DNA of 64,000 nucleotides from Frigidibacter sp. ROC022 (GTDB taxonomy: Bacteria > Pseudomonadota > Alphaproteobacteria > Rhodobacterales > Rhodobacteraceae): the NCBI RefSeq assembly GCF_024723735.1, contig NZ_JANQDU010000002.1:697001-761000 (forward strand). The letters are read 5' to 3'. Positions 35,068 to 41,137 of the stretch are shown piece after piece. The translations under genes and the position numbers were made by a program. The notes under the pieces were generated by a model. The model worked only from the letters and a program-made list of their open reading frames with translations, was not told the DNA's origin and did no database searches. The number at the start of each line of letters is the position of its first letter. Position 1 is the first letter of the stretch.

Positions 35068-35495
35068 GGGCAGACCGTGCGCATTGACGAGGAGGTGGAT
35101 CTTGGTCGTGAAGCCACCTCTTGAGCGGCCAAAACCCTGTCGCGGAGTCCCCCTTTAGCGCCCGCTGCCTGATAGTGGGCCCGGATCACGGAACTGTCGA
35201 TCATTTGAAGGGCGTGTGGCACGGCCCCGCTTTGGTTCAGGGCGTCCATGATCTCCTCCCGGAGCCCCGCCAGCATCCAGCACCGGAACTGGCGGTAGAC
35301 ACTCAACCACTTGCCAAACTCTTCCGGCAGATCACGGCATGGGGCACCGGTCCGGGCAATCCAGAAAACCCCATCAAGAACAAGGCAGTGGTTGGCGGGT
35401 TTGCGTCCGTTCGGGGTGCGGGCTGTCAGGATGAACCGCACAAAGAACGCCCATTCCTTGTCCGACATCAAGTCTCGTGCCAAGCTGATCTCCAT
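35064..35495 (-). CDS. IS5-family transposase, first part (OrfA)
   Basis: 143-residue frame with the N-terminal DUF4096-like region (LMSDKEWAFFVRFILTART, GVFWIARTGAPCRDLPEEFGKW) and the first catalytic Asp in QMIDSSVIRAHYQAAGAKGG. After GAKGG the frame departs from the family sequence, because the normal continuation is in the -1 frame; the change lies at a run of A3G5 on the leftward strand (35149-35156). This can be programmed frameshifting, usual in this IS group, rather than decay. Confidence 0.8.
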   Translation of the reverse strand: MEISLARDLMSDKEWAFFVRFILTARTPNGRKPANHCLVLDGVFWIARTGAPCRDLPEEFGKWLSVYRQFRCWMLAGLREEIMDALNQSGAVPHALQMIDSSVIRAHYQAAGAKGGLRDRVLAAQEVASRPRSTSSSMRTVCP

Positions 35496-35540
35496 CGCAG
35501 ATACCAGCTTGAATCGTGCTCAAAGCACGATGTGATTCCC

Positions 35541-35556
35541 TTTTGTCAACACGACC
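35541..35556 (-). repeat. Right terminal inverted repeat of the IS5-family element
   Basis: Read leftward this is GGTCGTGTTGACAAAA, and the left end at 34706-34720 reads GGTCATGTTGAAAAG. They are the imperfect terminal inverted repeats that define the element. Confidence 0.7.
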
Positions 35557-35643
35557 TATCCAGTGTCGGGTTTTCCGAATTTCCGATCCTGGGCGCAGGG
35601 CATGTTTTCCGGCAACGCCGCTCCCGGCCGGCAATGCGCGCGG

Positions 35644-36408
35644 TCAGGTCGTCACCACGCGGGCATCCTCGCCCGGCGCCAGCACCACCGCCGACAGCCG
35701 GCCATGGGCATAGGCGCCTGTGTCGACGCTGATCCGCCCGTCCCTGATCCGCACCTCGTCGACGATGACATGGCCGTGGACCACCCAGACACCGTCCTGG
35801 CGCGGCACCCGGCCGAAATCGCGATGCCCCCAGTGCAGCACCGCGTCGGCCTGCGCCCCGGGCGGCACCGCCGGGTCGGCCCCGGCATGGGTCACCAGCA
35901 CATTGCCGCTCTGCCAGGACGAGGGCAGGCCGCGCAGCCAGTCCAGCGTCGCCTCGCCCATTGCCGCAACCAGATCGTCGCGGGCCTTCGACAGGGCGGC
36001 GCCGCGCGACGAGATGCTCAGCCCGCCGATGCCGAAGCTTGCCAGAGTCTGCAACCCGCCCACCTTCAGCCAGCGCGGCCCCTGATCTTCCGGGGCATGG
36101 AGGAAATCGAAACAGATCTCCTCATGGTTGCCCTGCAGGCAGACTGCATCGGGAAGCTCCCGCAGCCGCGCCAGCGTTCCGGCGCTGTCGTCGCCACGGT
36201 CGATGAGATCGCCGACGAAGATCTTCCGCGCCGCGGGCGCCTCTTCCGCCAGCCTTTCCAGAAGCCGGTCGAGCAGCGCGGCACAGCCGTGAACATCGCC
36301 GATCACCGCGATCGGCTCCTCGGGCGCCGGCGGTGCAGGCACCGGCATCACCGGCTCCGGCGCCCGGCGCCTTGGACCCAGGCCCAGGAATCGGCGCCAG
36401 TCAGGCAT
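35644..36408 (-). CDS. PPP-family metallophosphatase (serine/threonine phosphatase/ApaH-like)
   Basis: Phosphoprotein phosphatase-type enzyme of 254 residues. It has GDVHG (AVIGDVHGCAALLDRLL, about 35-51), GDLIDRG and GNHEE, then THAG and a late GHV region (VVHGHVIVDEV), the standard metal-binding set of bacterial PrpA/PrpE and ApaH-like proteins. About 30 proline-rich residues precede the catalytic domain. It may act on phosphoproteins or on nucleotide polyphosphates; sequence alone does not decide. It lies beside the right end of the IS and appears intact and monocistronic. Confidence 0.87.
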   Translation of the reverse strand: MPDWRRFLGLGPRRRAPEPVMPVPAPPAPEEPIAVIGDVHGCAALLDRLLERLAEEAPAARKIFVGDLIDRGDDSAGTLARLRELPDAVCLQGNHEEICFDFLHAPEDQGPRWLKVGGLQTLASFGIGGLSISSRGAALSKARDDLVAAMGEATLDWLRGLPSSWQSGNVLVTHAGADPAVPPGAQADAVLHWGHRDFGRVPRQDGVWVVHGHVIVDEVRIRDGRISVDTGAYAHGRLSAVVLAPGEDARVVTT

Positions 36409-36730
36409 CGGTTCGTTTGTCTGTGGTTGTCTTCATGGACCTGCGGGCAGCGCCGCCCCGGGCGGCATCTGGCCTCTACCTAAGCGCGGGTCCGGACCGG
36501 TGTCGAGGGGGAAGATCGCGGCAAGCGCCGCCCCCCCTGCCCCGCAACCTTTGCGCGTGCAGGAAACAATGTGTTCACCGGAAACGGCACATCCAGCCAA
36601 CTGAACTGTTGACAAGTAAGTTCACCTAATGCAGGATTAGGTCAGTTAATAAGTGATTTCAGTGTGTCGCTTACCCAACCTTTTGTGGCCTCGGTTCCCC
36701 GGGGCCACCTGCGCGAAGAAGGCCAGGCAG
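36409..36730. other. Intergenic region, 322 bp, control region of the autoinducer-binding gene
   Basis: It holds the start region of the phosphatase on the left. On the right is a TTGACA hexamer (36609-36614) and a 19-bp palindrome (36624-36642). A GTG at 36653 is in frame with the next gene but the 26-residue extension it would add looks non-coding. Confidence 0.5.
36624..36642. promoter_or_regulatory. Lux-box-like palindrome upstream of the autoinducer-binding gene
   Basis: ACCTAAT-GCAGG-ATTAGGT has perfect 7-bp arms around a 5-bp spacer. ACCT and AGGT ends 11 bases apart are the hallmark of lux boxes bound by LuxR-type regulators. It begins 10 bp after a TTGACA hexamer, so it covers the spacer and the probable -10 region, which suggests repression rather than class II activation. 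It lies 89 bp before the ATG at 36731. Confidence 0.55.
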
Positions 36731-37243
36731 ATGTTCGACGATGTTTCCTCTTTCCCGGTTCAAACTCCCGAAGACGGTGCCCAGTATCGTCTGCCGTGGA
36801 CCCGCGCCGGCGGAACCACCTTCGACTTCGGCGAACTGGCCATTTCCGGATACCACATCGCCGCATGCGCCAGCTTCGGCCTGCCGGCCGTCTCGCGCAG
36901 CACCCTGCCCGAGGCCTGGGTGTCGGAATATACCGAAGATGCTCTCATGTTGCGTGATCCGGTCATGCTCTGGATCTACGCCCATTCCGGCGTCACGAGG
37001 TTGAGCCAGATCAAAGAAGACGACGATTCCGGCATCATGGCCCGCGCCGCACGGCACGGGCTGAAATACGGCGCCGTGGTCAGCCATGGCACCGAATCCA
37101 GCGGCAAGCTCCTGTCCTACGGGATTTTCTACCGCGATGACCGTGAATTCACCGACGACGAACTGGAATTGCTGCGGCTCCGCGTTCAGAGCCTGCACAA
37201 TACCTCGGTGACATTCGCGGCGCGGAAAAAGACTTTCAAGTAA
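36731..37243 (+). CDS. Autoinducer-binding-domain protein lacking the LuxR DNA-binding domain
   Basis: Protein of 170 residues that matches only the N-terminal ligand-binding domain of LuxR-type quorum-sensing regulators, normally about 240 residues with a C-terminal HTH. The key pattern is W63, Y67, D76 and P77 (LPEAWVSEYTEDALMLRDPV), with the same spacing as TraR W57, Y61, D70; the HGLKYGAVVSHG strand follows. The second conserved Trp, usually in a R-W-S-x-(I/L) block, is Leu here (TRLSQI). The frame ends KKTFK after the linker helix, and no HTH is found in the next sequence in any frame. GAAGAAGG lies 8 bp before the ATG. No luxI-type synthase gene is seen in the window. It could bind acyl-homoserine lactones as a decoy or partner of other LuxR proteins. 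Confidence 0.8.
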   Translation: MFDDVSSFPVQTPEDGAQYRLPWTRAGGTTFDFGELAISGYHIAACASFGLPAVSRSTLPEAWVSEYTEDALMLRDPVMLWIYAHSGVTRLSQIKEDDDSGIMARAARHGLKYGAVVSHGTESSGKLLSYGIFYRDDREFTDDELELLRLRVQSLHNTSVTFAARKKTFK

Positions 37244-37339
37244 ATCATTGATGTGACCCGCGGCCGCCGATTTCCGGCATCAGGTCGCGGACAGGTAACG
37301 ATCGGGGCCAGACCTGGCCCTTCGCGTAAACAAAAAAGG

Positions 37340-37370
37340 AACCCCGCCCTGTGTCGGGCAGGGCGGGGTT
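37340..37370 (-). terminator. Strong Rho-independent terminator of the 62-residue gene
   Basis: AACCCCGCCCTG (37340-37351) pairs perfectly with CAGGGCGGGGTT (37359-37370) around a 7-nt loop. Six A residues at 37332-37337 give a U-tract for leftward transcription. It therefore serves the small leftward gene that ends at 37470, not the rightward autoinducer-binding gene. Confidence 0.85.
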
Positions 37371-37469
37371 CTGCGGCACCTGGTCTGTCGGATTCGGGGG
37401 GACCGACCGAGGCCGTTCTGCTCGCCCGGGCTTGCCAACGGAGGGACGCGCAAGCCCGGGTGGGTTTGT

Positions 37470-37658
37470 TCAGGCGGCGGCGTGCCGCTCGTTGAAGTAG
37501 GTCTGGCTGGTTGCGAACACCGCGCCGACCTCTTGCGGGTCGAGACTGGGTGCCGATGTCGGACCAAAGAGGTTGATCCGCCGCTCGCTGGGCCTGGGAA
37601 GACTCTCGAGGGCAAGCTTCCGACCTTTGCGTGCCTTGGCGATGTAATCCGTTTGCAT
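37470..37658 (-). CDS. Small orphan protein, 62 residues
   Basis: I do not recognise this protein. The frame starts MQTDYIAKARKGRKLALESL and ends TYFNERHAAA. The N-terminal half is basic (K and R rich), the middle is rich in proline and serine, and there is no signal peptide, membrane segment or Cys. An ATG two codons earlier (37664) is possible, but GGAAG is well spaced (6 nt) only for the ATG at 37658. It counts as real because of its setting: a TATACT -10 box with a LysR-like dyad at the -35 position upstream (37752-37789) and a strong terminator 100 bp past its stop. It lies between the autoinducer-binding gene (convergent) and the desaturase gene. Confidence 0.6.
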   Translation of the reverse strand: MQTDYIAKARKGRKLALESLPRPSERRINLFGPTSAPSLDPQEVGAVFATSQTYFNERHAAA

Positions 37659-37751
37659 GTTCATCTTCCAGGTTGTCCGTGTCTGTCGTCCAATGTCCCC
37701 TCAATCTCTGTTTACGTTTGTGGCAACAATTGGGCACACGGAATTAGCCAA

Positions 37752-37789
37752 AGTATAAATCAATCTAAATATGCATTAGGCTGGCTACT
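37752..37789 (-). promoter_or_regulatory. Probable activator-dependent promoter of the 62-residue gene
   Basis: Read leftward, TATACT (37752-37757) is a good -10 box but there is no -35 hexamer 17 bp upstream. In its place is a near copy of the LysR dyad found before the desaturase: ATTAG-GCTGG-CTACT (37775-37789), one base away from ATTAG-N5-CTAAT. Its centre is about 37 bp from the expected start of transcription, the place where an activator would substitute for the -35 box. The leader is about 85 nt. Confidence 0.45.
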
Positions 37790-38161
37790 GGCATGTGGCC
37801 GATCCCGGGACAGTCACAGGGGGCTGCCGGCCATTATCCCGGATCCAGGAACGCGATTGTTGCTTTCCGCCTGATTTGCCCCATGCCCATGGCGCCGGAA
37901 GGCCGGTCGGGAGGGGGCCTGACCGTCGATTGTTTCCATATCGAGGGCCGGTTATTTCCAGATCGGAACCAGAGAACTGGGGTGAAGGCCCACTTTTTTG
38001 CCCGGATTCCCTGCCAGGGCGATTCTCCGGCCCTGAGAATCGGCCCCGTTGCCGCCCTGTCGCAGGGCGAGTCGCGCGATCCGGACAGGGAAAGACCGGC
38101 CCAGGGCCGCAAGGGGACTCATCCGGAGCTTACGGATGTCACGCCGCGCGGGACCAGGCCG
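37790..38161. other. Intergenic region, about 370 bp, no convincing gene
   Basis: Several frames are open but have no ribosome-binding sites or family character. A 7-bp hairpin GATTCTC/GAGAATC occurs at 38021-38041. Nothing else is supported. Confidence 0.45.
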
Positions 38162-38198
38162 GGAAAGAAGAAATCGGCTTCGGTCGAACCGAAGCCGA
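38162..38198 (-). terminator. Rho-independent terminator of the desaturase gene
   Basis: TCGGCTTCGGT (38174-38184) and ACCGAAGCCGA (38188-38198) pair perfectly around CGA. Leftward, the hairpin is followed by a T-rich stretch (TTTCTTCTTTC, 38163-38173). It lies 34 bp beyond the desaturase stop. Confidence 0.8.
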
Positions 38199-38231
38199 CA
38201 GGGTCAGTCAAAGGGCAGGGCGCCCGGAGCC

Positions 38232-39167
38232 TCAGTCCGAGGCCGGCGCCGCCGTCTTGGACACCAGCGGCGGCGTCAGGAACCGGTGGGTCGGCCAGAC
38301 GGCCGCCGGCTGGCCGCAGTAGTCCGGGCTCTCGCACAGCTCGGCATGGGCCTTGTGCAGGTGGCGGGCGGGAATCTGCGGGAACAGGTGGTGCACCAGA
38401 TGGTAGCAGTCGTTCCGCGGGAAGAAGAGCAGGCGGACCGGCGTCGGCGCCAGAACGTTTCTCGATGCCTCCAGCTCATCCTCGGCCCCGACCAGACCGG
38501 CGTGGTCCAGACAGTCGGTCCAGAAGTTGATCGTCGGATATATATAGAAGAGCGGGATGATCACGAAGATCAGCGAGGTGAGCGGCTGCAGGATCGTGAA
38601 CAGCACGATGGCCGCGACCACCGCGATCTTGAGCCAGTAATAGGCCCGGCCATCCTCGTCCGACAGGTTGATGCCGGTATACATCCTGAGATGGCGGCCG
38701 AGCAGCGGCGTCACGATATGCCGGAGCACGGTCCTGGCGGTCAGCGGCTCGTGCAGCCGGAACTTCTTGATCGGCGCAAACTCGTGGTCCATCTCGTAAT
38801 CGCCGATATGGGCGTGATGCGAGAGGTGGTCGTCGCGATACTTGGTGAAGCTCTTCAACAAGAGCGAGGCGCAGAGGCTTCCGATCACCGTGTTGTCCTG
38901 CCGCTCATCCGCGAATGAGGCATGGCTGCACTCGTGGATGATGTTGTTCAGGCCGCGGTGCCGCGTTCCGATGAAGATCGCGGTGAATACAACCAGAACG
39001 ATAGTCATCCAGCTGGTCGGTAGCGACAACAGATAGTGGCCGAAGCCGACAGAGGCGAAGATCGTCGCCAGATAGACGCCCACCACCATCCGTGCGGTCG
39101 AGCGCGAATAGCGTTGCATGCCGACGAATCGGCGCATGAATTCTCTGCGTAGAGTTAGTCCTGACAT
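38232..39167 (-). CDS. Membrane fatty acid desaturase (three-histidine-box type)
   Basis: Integral-membrane di-iron desaturase or hydroxylase of 311 residues. All three His boxes are present: H78-ECSH82, H114-LSHH118 and H256-LVHH260, with hydrophobic pairs at about 27-68 and 180-212 in the usual positions. The start MSGLTLRREFMRRF at 39167 is preferred; the upstream in-frame extension has no SD and crosses the control region. The overall form (short loop between boxes 1 and 2, NDCYHLVHHLFPQIPARHLHKAH at the end) matches FA_desaturase proteins acting on acyl lipids. It is divergent from an ArgP-like LysR regulator; the 196-bp gap holds two identical-type dyads. It could adjust membrane lipids or alter acyl chains of a signal, and the gene setting leaves both open. 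Confidence 0.85.
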   Translation of the reverse strand: MSGLTLRREFMRRFVGMQRYSRSTARMVVGVYLATIFASVGFGHYLLSLPTSWMTIVLVVFTAIFIGTRHRGLNNIIHECSHASFADERQDNTVIGSLCASLLLKSFTKYRDDHLSHHAHIGDYEMDHEFAPIKKFRLHEPLTARTVLRHIVTPLLGRHLRMYTGINLSDEDGRAYYWLKIAVVAAIVLFTILQPLTSLIFVIIPLFYIYPTINFWTDCLDHAGLVGAEDELEASRNVLAPTPVRLLFFPRNDCYHLVHHLFPQIPARHLHKAHAELCESPDYCGQPAAVWPTHRFLTPPLVSKTAAPASD

Positions 39168-39257
39168 GTGCCCCCCCGGGTCAAGTCCTTGAAGCGTACC
39201 GCAAAACGGCACATAGGGTAATGGGGATTGTGGATTATCCGCCGTAAAGCGGTTTTG

Positions 39258-39274
39258 CATTAGAAGAACTAATG
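39258..39274. promoter_or_regulatory. LysR-type dyad 1 in the desaturase/LysR control region
   Basis: CATTAG-AAGAA-CTAATG has perfect 6-bp arms. Its core ATTAG-N5-CTAAT fits the T-N11-A rule for LysR sites. It lies 91 bp before the desaturase start. Confidence 0.6.
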
Positions 39275-39333
39275 AATATTCAGCGAAATCACTTTACAAG
39301 GGGCGCATGGCTGCATATTACATCATATGAGGC

Positions 39334-39348
39334 ATTAGGGTCCCTAAT
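39334..39348. promoter_or_regulatory. LysR-type dyad 2, next to the regulator start
   Basis: ATTAGGG-T-CCCTAAT has perfect 7-bp arms and the same ATTAG-N5-CTAAT core as the site at 39258. It ends 15 bp before the regulator's GTG, a position suited to autoregulation. Confidence 0.6.
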
Positions 39349-39363
39349 AGACGGAAGCAGACG

Positions 39364-40284
39364 GTGTTGCACTTCGATTACGATTCTCTGGCCGTACTAG
39401 CTGCGGTTGTGCGCGAGGGCAGCTTCGATGCCGCCGCGAAGTCGATGAATGTGACCCAATCCGCGGTCAGCCAGCGAATCAGGCAGCTCGAGGAAAAGGT
39501 CGGTTCGGTGCTGGTGGTGCGGGGCCGTCCCTGCGTGGCGACCGAGGCGGGGCTTCAGCTGTGCCGGCATGTCGAGCAGGTCTCGTTGCTGCAATACGAG
39601 CTCAGCGAGCGGATGAGCGAGATGGGCGGCGGCGGCGGCGCGACGGCGGCGACGATCCGGATCGGCGTCAACAACGACAGCCTGGCGTCCTGGTTCCCGC
39701 ACGTGATCAAGCAGGCGGCGGAAGAGCTGAACATCCGCTTCGACATCCTTCCCGACGATCAGGAACATACCGAGCGCAGCCTGAAGTCGGGCGATGCGCT
39801 GGCTGTCGTCACCTCGCTCGAGGCGCCGGTTCAGGGCTGCCGGCGCGTGTCGCTGGGATCGATGGACTATATCGCGGTCGCCTCGCCGGAATTCACCGAA
39901 AAGCACTTTGCCGACGGGGTCAACCTGAGCAGCATCGGCAAGGCGGTCTGCCTGTCCTTCGACCGAAAGGACACGATTCAGGACCAGTGGATGATGCTGA
40001 ACTTCGGCGAGGCCGTCCCGATCTCGGTGCATCTGGTGCCTTCCTACGAAGGCTATCTGGCCTGTTGCCTGAACGGCACTGCCTGGGGTCTCGTCCCCAG
40101 CATCGCCGGGAAGCCGCATATCGAGCGCGGCGAGCTGGTCGAACTGACCCCCGGCAAGGCGGTGAAGGTCTCTCTGCATTGGCAAACCAACTCGATGGCC
40201 GGGGACATCCTGGCGCGGCTTGGTGAGATCGTGCTGGAGCAGGCCAAGATCCACCTGGAGCCGGACGCCTTCCGCCTGAACTGA
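39364..40284 (+). CDS. LysR-family regulator of the ArgP (IciA) type
   Basis: LysR-type regulator of 306 residues. The N-terminal segment YDSLAVLAAVVREGSFDAAAKSMNVTQSAVSQRIRQLEEKVGSVLVVRG with LCRHVEQVSLL is close to ArgP proteins, which respond to lysine or arginine and usually control an amino acid exporter. A Gly-run (MGGGGGAT) marks the hinge. The GTG at 39364 is the annotated start, with weak SD. No LysE/ArgO exporter gene is near; the divergent partner is a fatty acid desaturase. That unusual pairing, plus the shared dyads, suggests that this ArgP-like protein has been recruited to another role. GCGGCCG/CGGCCGC at 40305-40321 may form a hairpin after the stop. Confidence 0.87.
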   Translation: MLHFDYDSLAVLAAVVREGSFDAAAKSMNVTQSAVSQRIRQLEEKVGSVLVVRGRPCVATEAGLQLCRHVEQVSLLQYELSERMSEMGGGGGATAATIRIGVNNDSLASWFPHVIKQAAEELNIRFDILPDDQEHTERSLKSGDALAVVTSLEAPVQGCRRVSLGSMDYIAVASPEFTEKHFADGVNLSSIGKAVCLSFDRKDTIQDQWMMLNFGEAVPISVHLVPSYEGYLACCLNGTAWGLVPSIAGKPHIERGELVELTPGKAVKVSLHWQTNSMAGDILARLGEIVLEQAKIHLEPDAFRLN

Positions 40285-40598
40285 GCCGCAAAGCCCCGCC
40301 CCCTGCGGCCGGATCGGCCGCCCGAAATTCCGCAATGCGCGGTCATGGCCATCTTGTCGGCATAATTTCGCCAGATTCCCCGGGCTACTGGAAGGACCGG
40401 CGCGCCTGCGGGCTTTCGACTCGTGGCGTGTGCCAGTTCATTCCCCTTCGGGGGATTGGCTTCGACATGGTGCGGGCTTCCAACGGAAGCCAAGGGTCAT
40501 GCCCCGATCGGGACAGGACCGGGATGCCGTTCAGTCCCGCATGTGGTCGAGACCAGGGATCGGACAGGACGCAACACGGCCAGGGGGAACAGGACGCC
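40285..40598. other. Intergenic region, 314 bp, no convincing gene
   Basis: An open frame runs through in phase with the next gene, but no start with a ribosome-binding site occurs before 40599. No promoter is obvious. Confidence 0.45.
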
Positions 40599-40895
40599 AT
40601 GCAGATACTCAAGGTGCTCGTCGAAGACTTCGGAGGCGAGGCAAATTGCTCCAGCCTTCACGGGAAACTGGCGCGGAAGGGGCAGATTCCGCCGCTCTTC
40701 GCCCTGGAGTCGGAAGATTCGATCTGTCGCCGGCTAGAGGATCTGGAAAGCGCCGGTCTTCTCACGCTCGAAACCACCCGGTCCGGCAACCTCATCGCCC
40801 GCATCACGCGGGAAGGCGCGGTCCGCAATGCGGAAGATTTCGAGGCGGCCCGGAACCGCGCCTGGCAAACCGAAGCCACGGTCGGCGCCGCCTGA
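40599..40895 (+). CDS. Small winged-helix-like protein of unknown function, 98 residues
   Basis: I do not recognise the family. The protein has a helical N-terminus (MQILKVLVEDFGGEANCSSLHGKLARKG), then SICRRLEDLESAGLLTLETT, a recognition-helix-like segment followed by a beta wing RSGNLIARITREG. This is the layout of a small winged helix, similar to PadR or MarR halves, so DNA binding is possible. The ATG at 40599 follows GGGGGAACAGGA. The gene is followed by two hairpins, the second with a T-tract, so it is its own transcription unit and not part of the importer operon. Confidence 0.55.
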   Translation: MQILKVLVEDFGGEANCSSLHGKLARKGQIPPLFALESEDSICRRLEDLESAGLLTLETTRSGNLIARITREGAVRNAEDFEAARNRAWQTEATVGAA

Positions 40896-40921
40896 CCGGC
40901 CTTCGCGCCGTTGCCGCCCAA

Positions 40922-40945
40922 AGGTCAGCGCCAAGGCGCTGACCT
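40922..40945 (+). terminator. GC hairpin after the 98-residue gene
   Basis: AGGTCAGCGCC (40922-40932) and GGCGCTGACCT (40935-40945) are perfect inverted repeats only two bases apart, 27 bp past the stop. There is no T-tract; it may protect the transcript end while the next hairpin terminates. Confidence 0.4.
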
Positions 40946-41003
40946 GACAGCAGCACGCCGCCGCCGGGCCATCGCCCTGCGACCACATCCCCGACAGGAC
41001 CGA

Positions 41004-41043
41004 TGCGCCACCACCCGGCCGGGTGTGGCGCAGTTTCGTTTTT
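41004..41043 (+). terminator. Rho-independent terminator upstream of the LIV importer promoter
   Basis: TGCGCCACCACCCGG (41004-41018) pairs with CCGGGTGTGGCGCA (41019-41032) with a single bulged C, followed by TTTCGTTTTT (41034-41043). It isolates the small upstream gene from the promoter at 41058. Confidence 0.8.
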
Positions 41044-41057
41044 CCCGGTGACGGAAA

Positions 41058-41108
41058 TTGACAGGGCCATTCTGCCTCCATAATATGAACCATGACTCAT
41101 ATGTCATG
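41058..41108 (+). promoter_or_regulatory. Sigma-70 promoter of the LIV importer operon with TetR-type operator
   Basis: TTGACA (41058-41063), a 17-bp spacer and TAATAT (41081-41086) form an excellent promoter. CATGAC-TCATAT-GTCATG (41091-41108) lies on the expected transcription start. Its core CATGA-N8-TCATG is the same as that of the dyad over the TetR gene start at 50318-50335. A TetR protein bound here would block initiation. The leader to the ATG at 41138 is about 45 nt. Confidence 0.75.
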
Positions 41109-41137
41109 AAATGCATGGCAATGGAGAGGGAGGACTC

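Larger units (their letters stand above)
34706..35556 (-). mobile_element. IS5-family insertion sequence, about 851 bp, transposase in two frames
   Basis: The element carries two overlapping leftward frames that together make a DDE transposase. Its ends match as inverted repeats: GGTCATGTTGAAAAG at the left (34706-34720) and GGTCGTGTTGACAAAAG read inward from the right (35556 downward), differing by one substitution and one or two gaps. The length and two-frame layout fit the IS427-like group of IS5. I cannot see a clear target-site duplication (left flank ends TTCTG, right flank begins TATCC), so the exact boundaries may be off by a base or two. Confidence 0.8.

Noticed and set aside
34690-35570. 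Target-site duplication for the IS5-family element
   Set aside because: The bases next to the two inverted repeats (CTG and TAT) do not match, so no duplication can be claimed.
38049-38918. A rightward frame opposite the desaturase
   Set aside because: The desaturase is fixed by three histidine boxes and a terminator; the opposing frame has only shadow composition.
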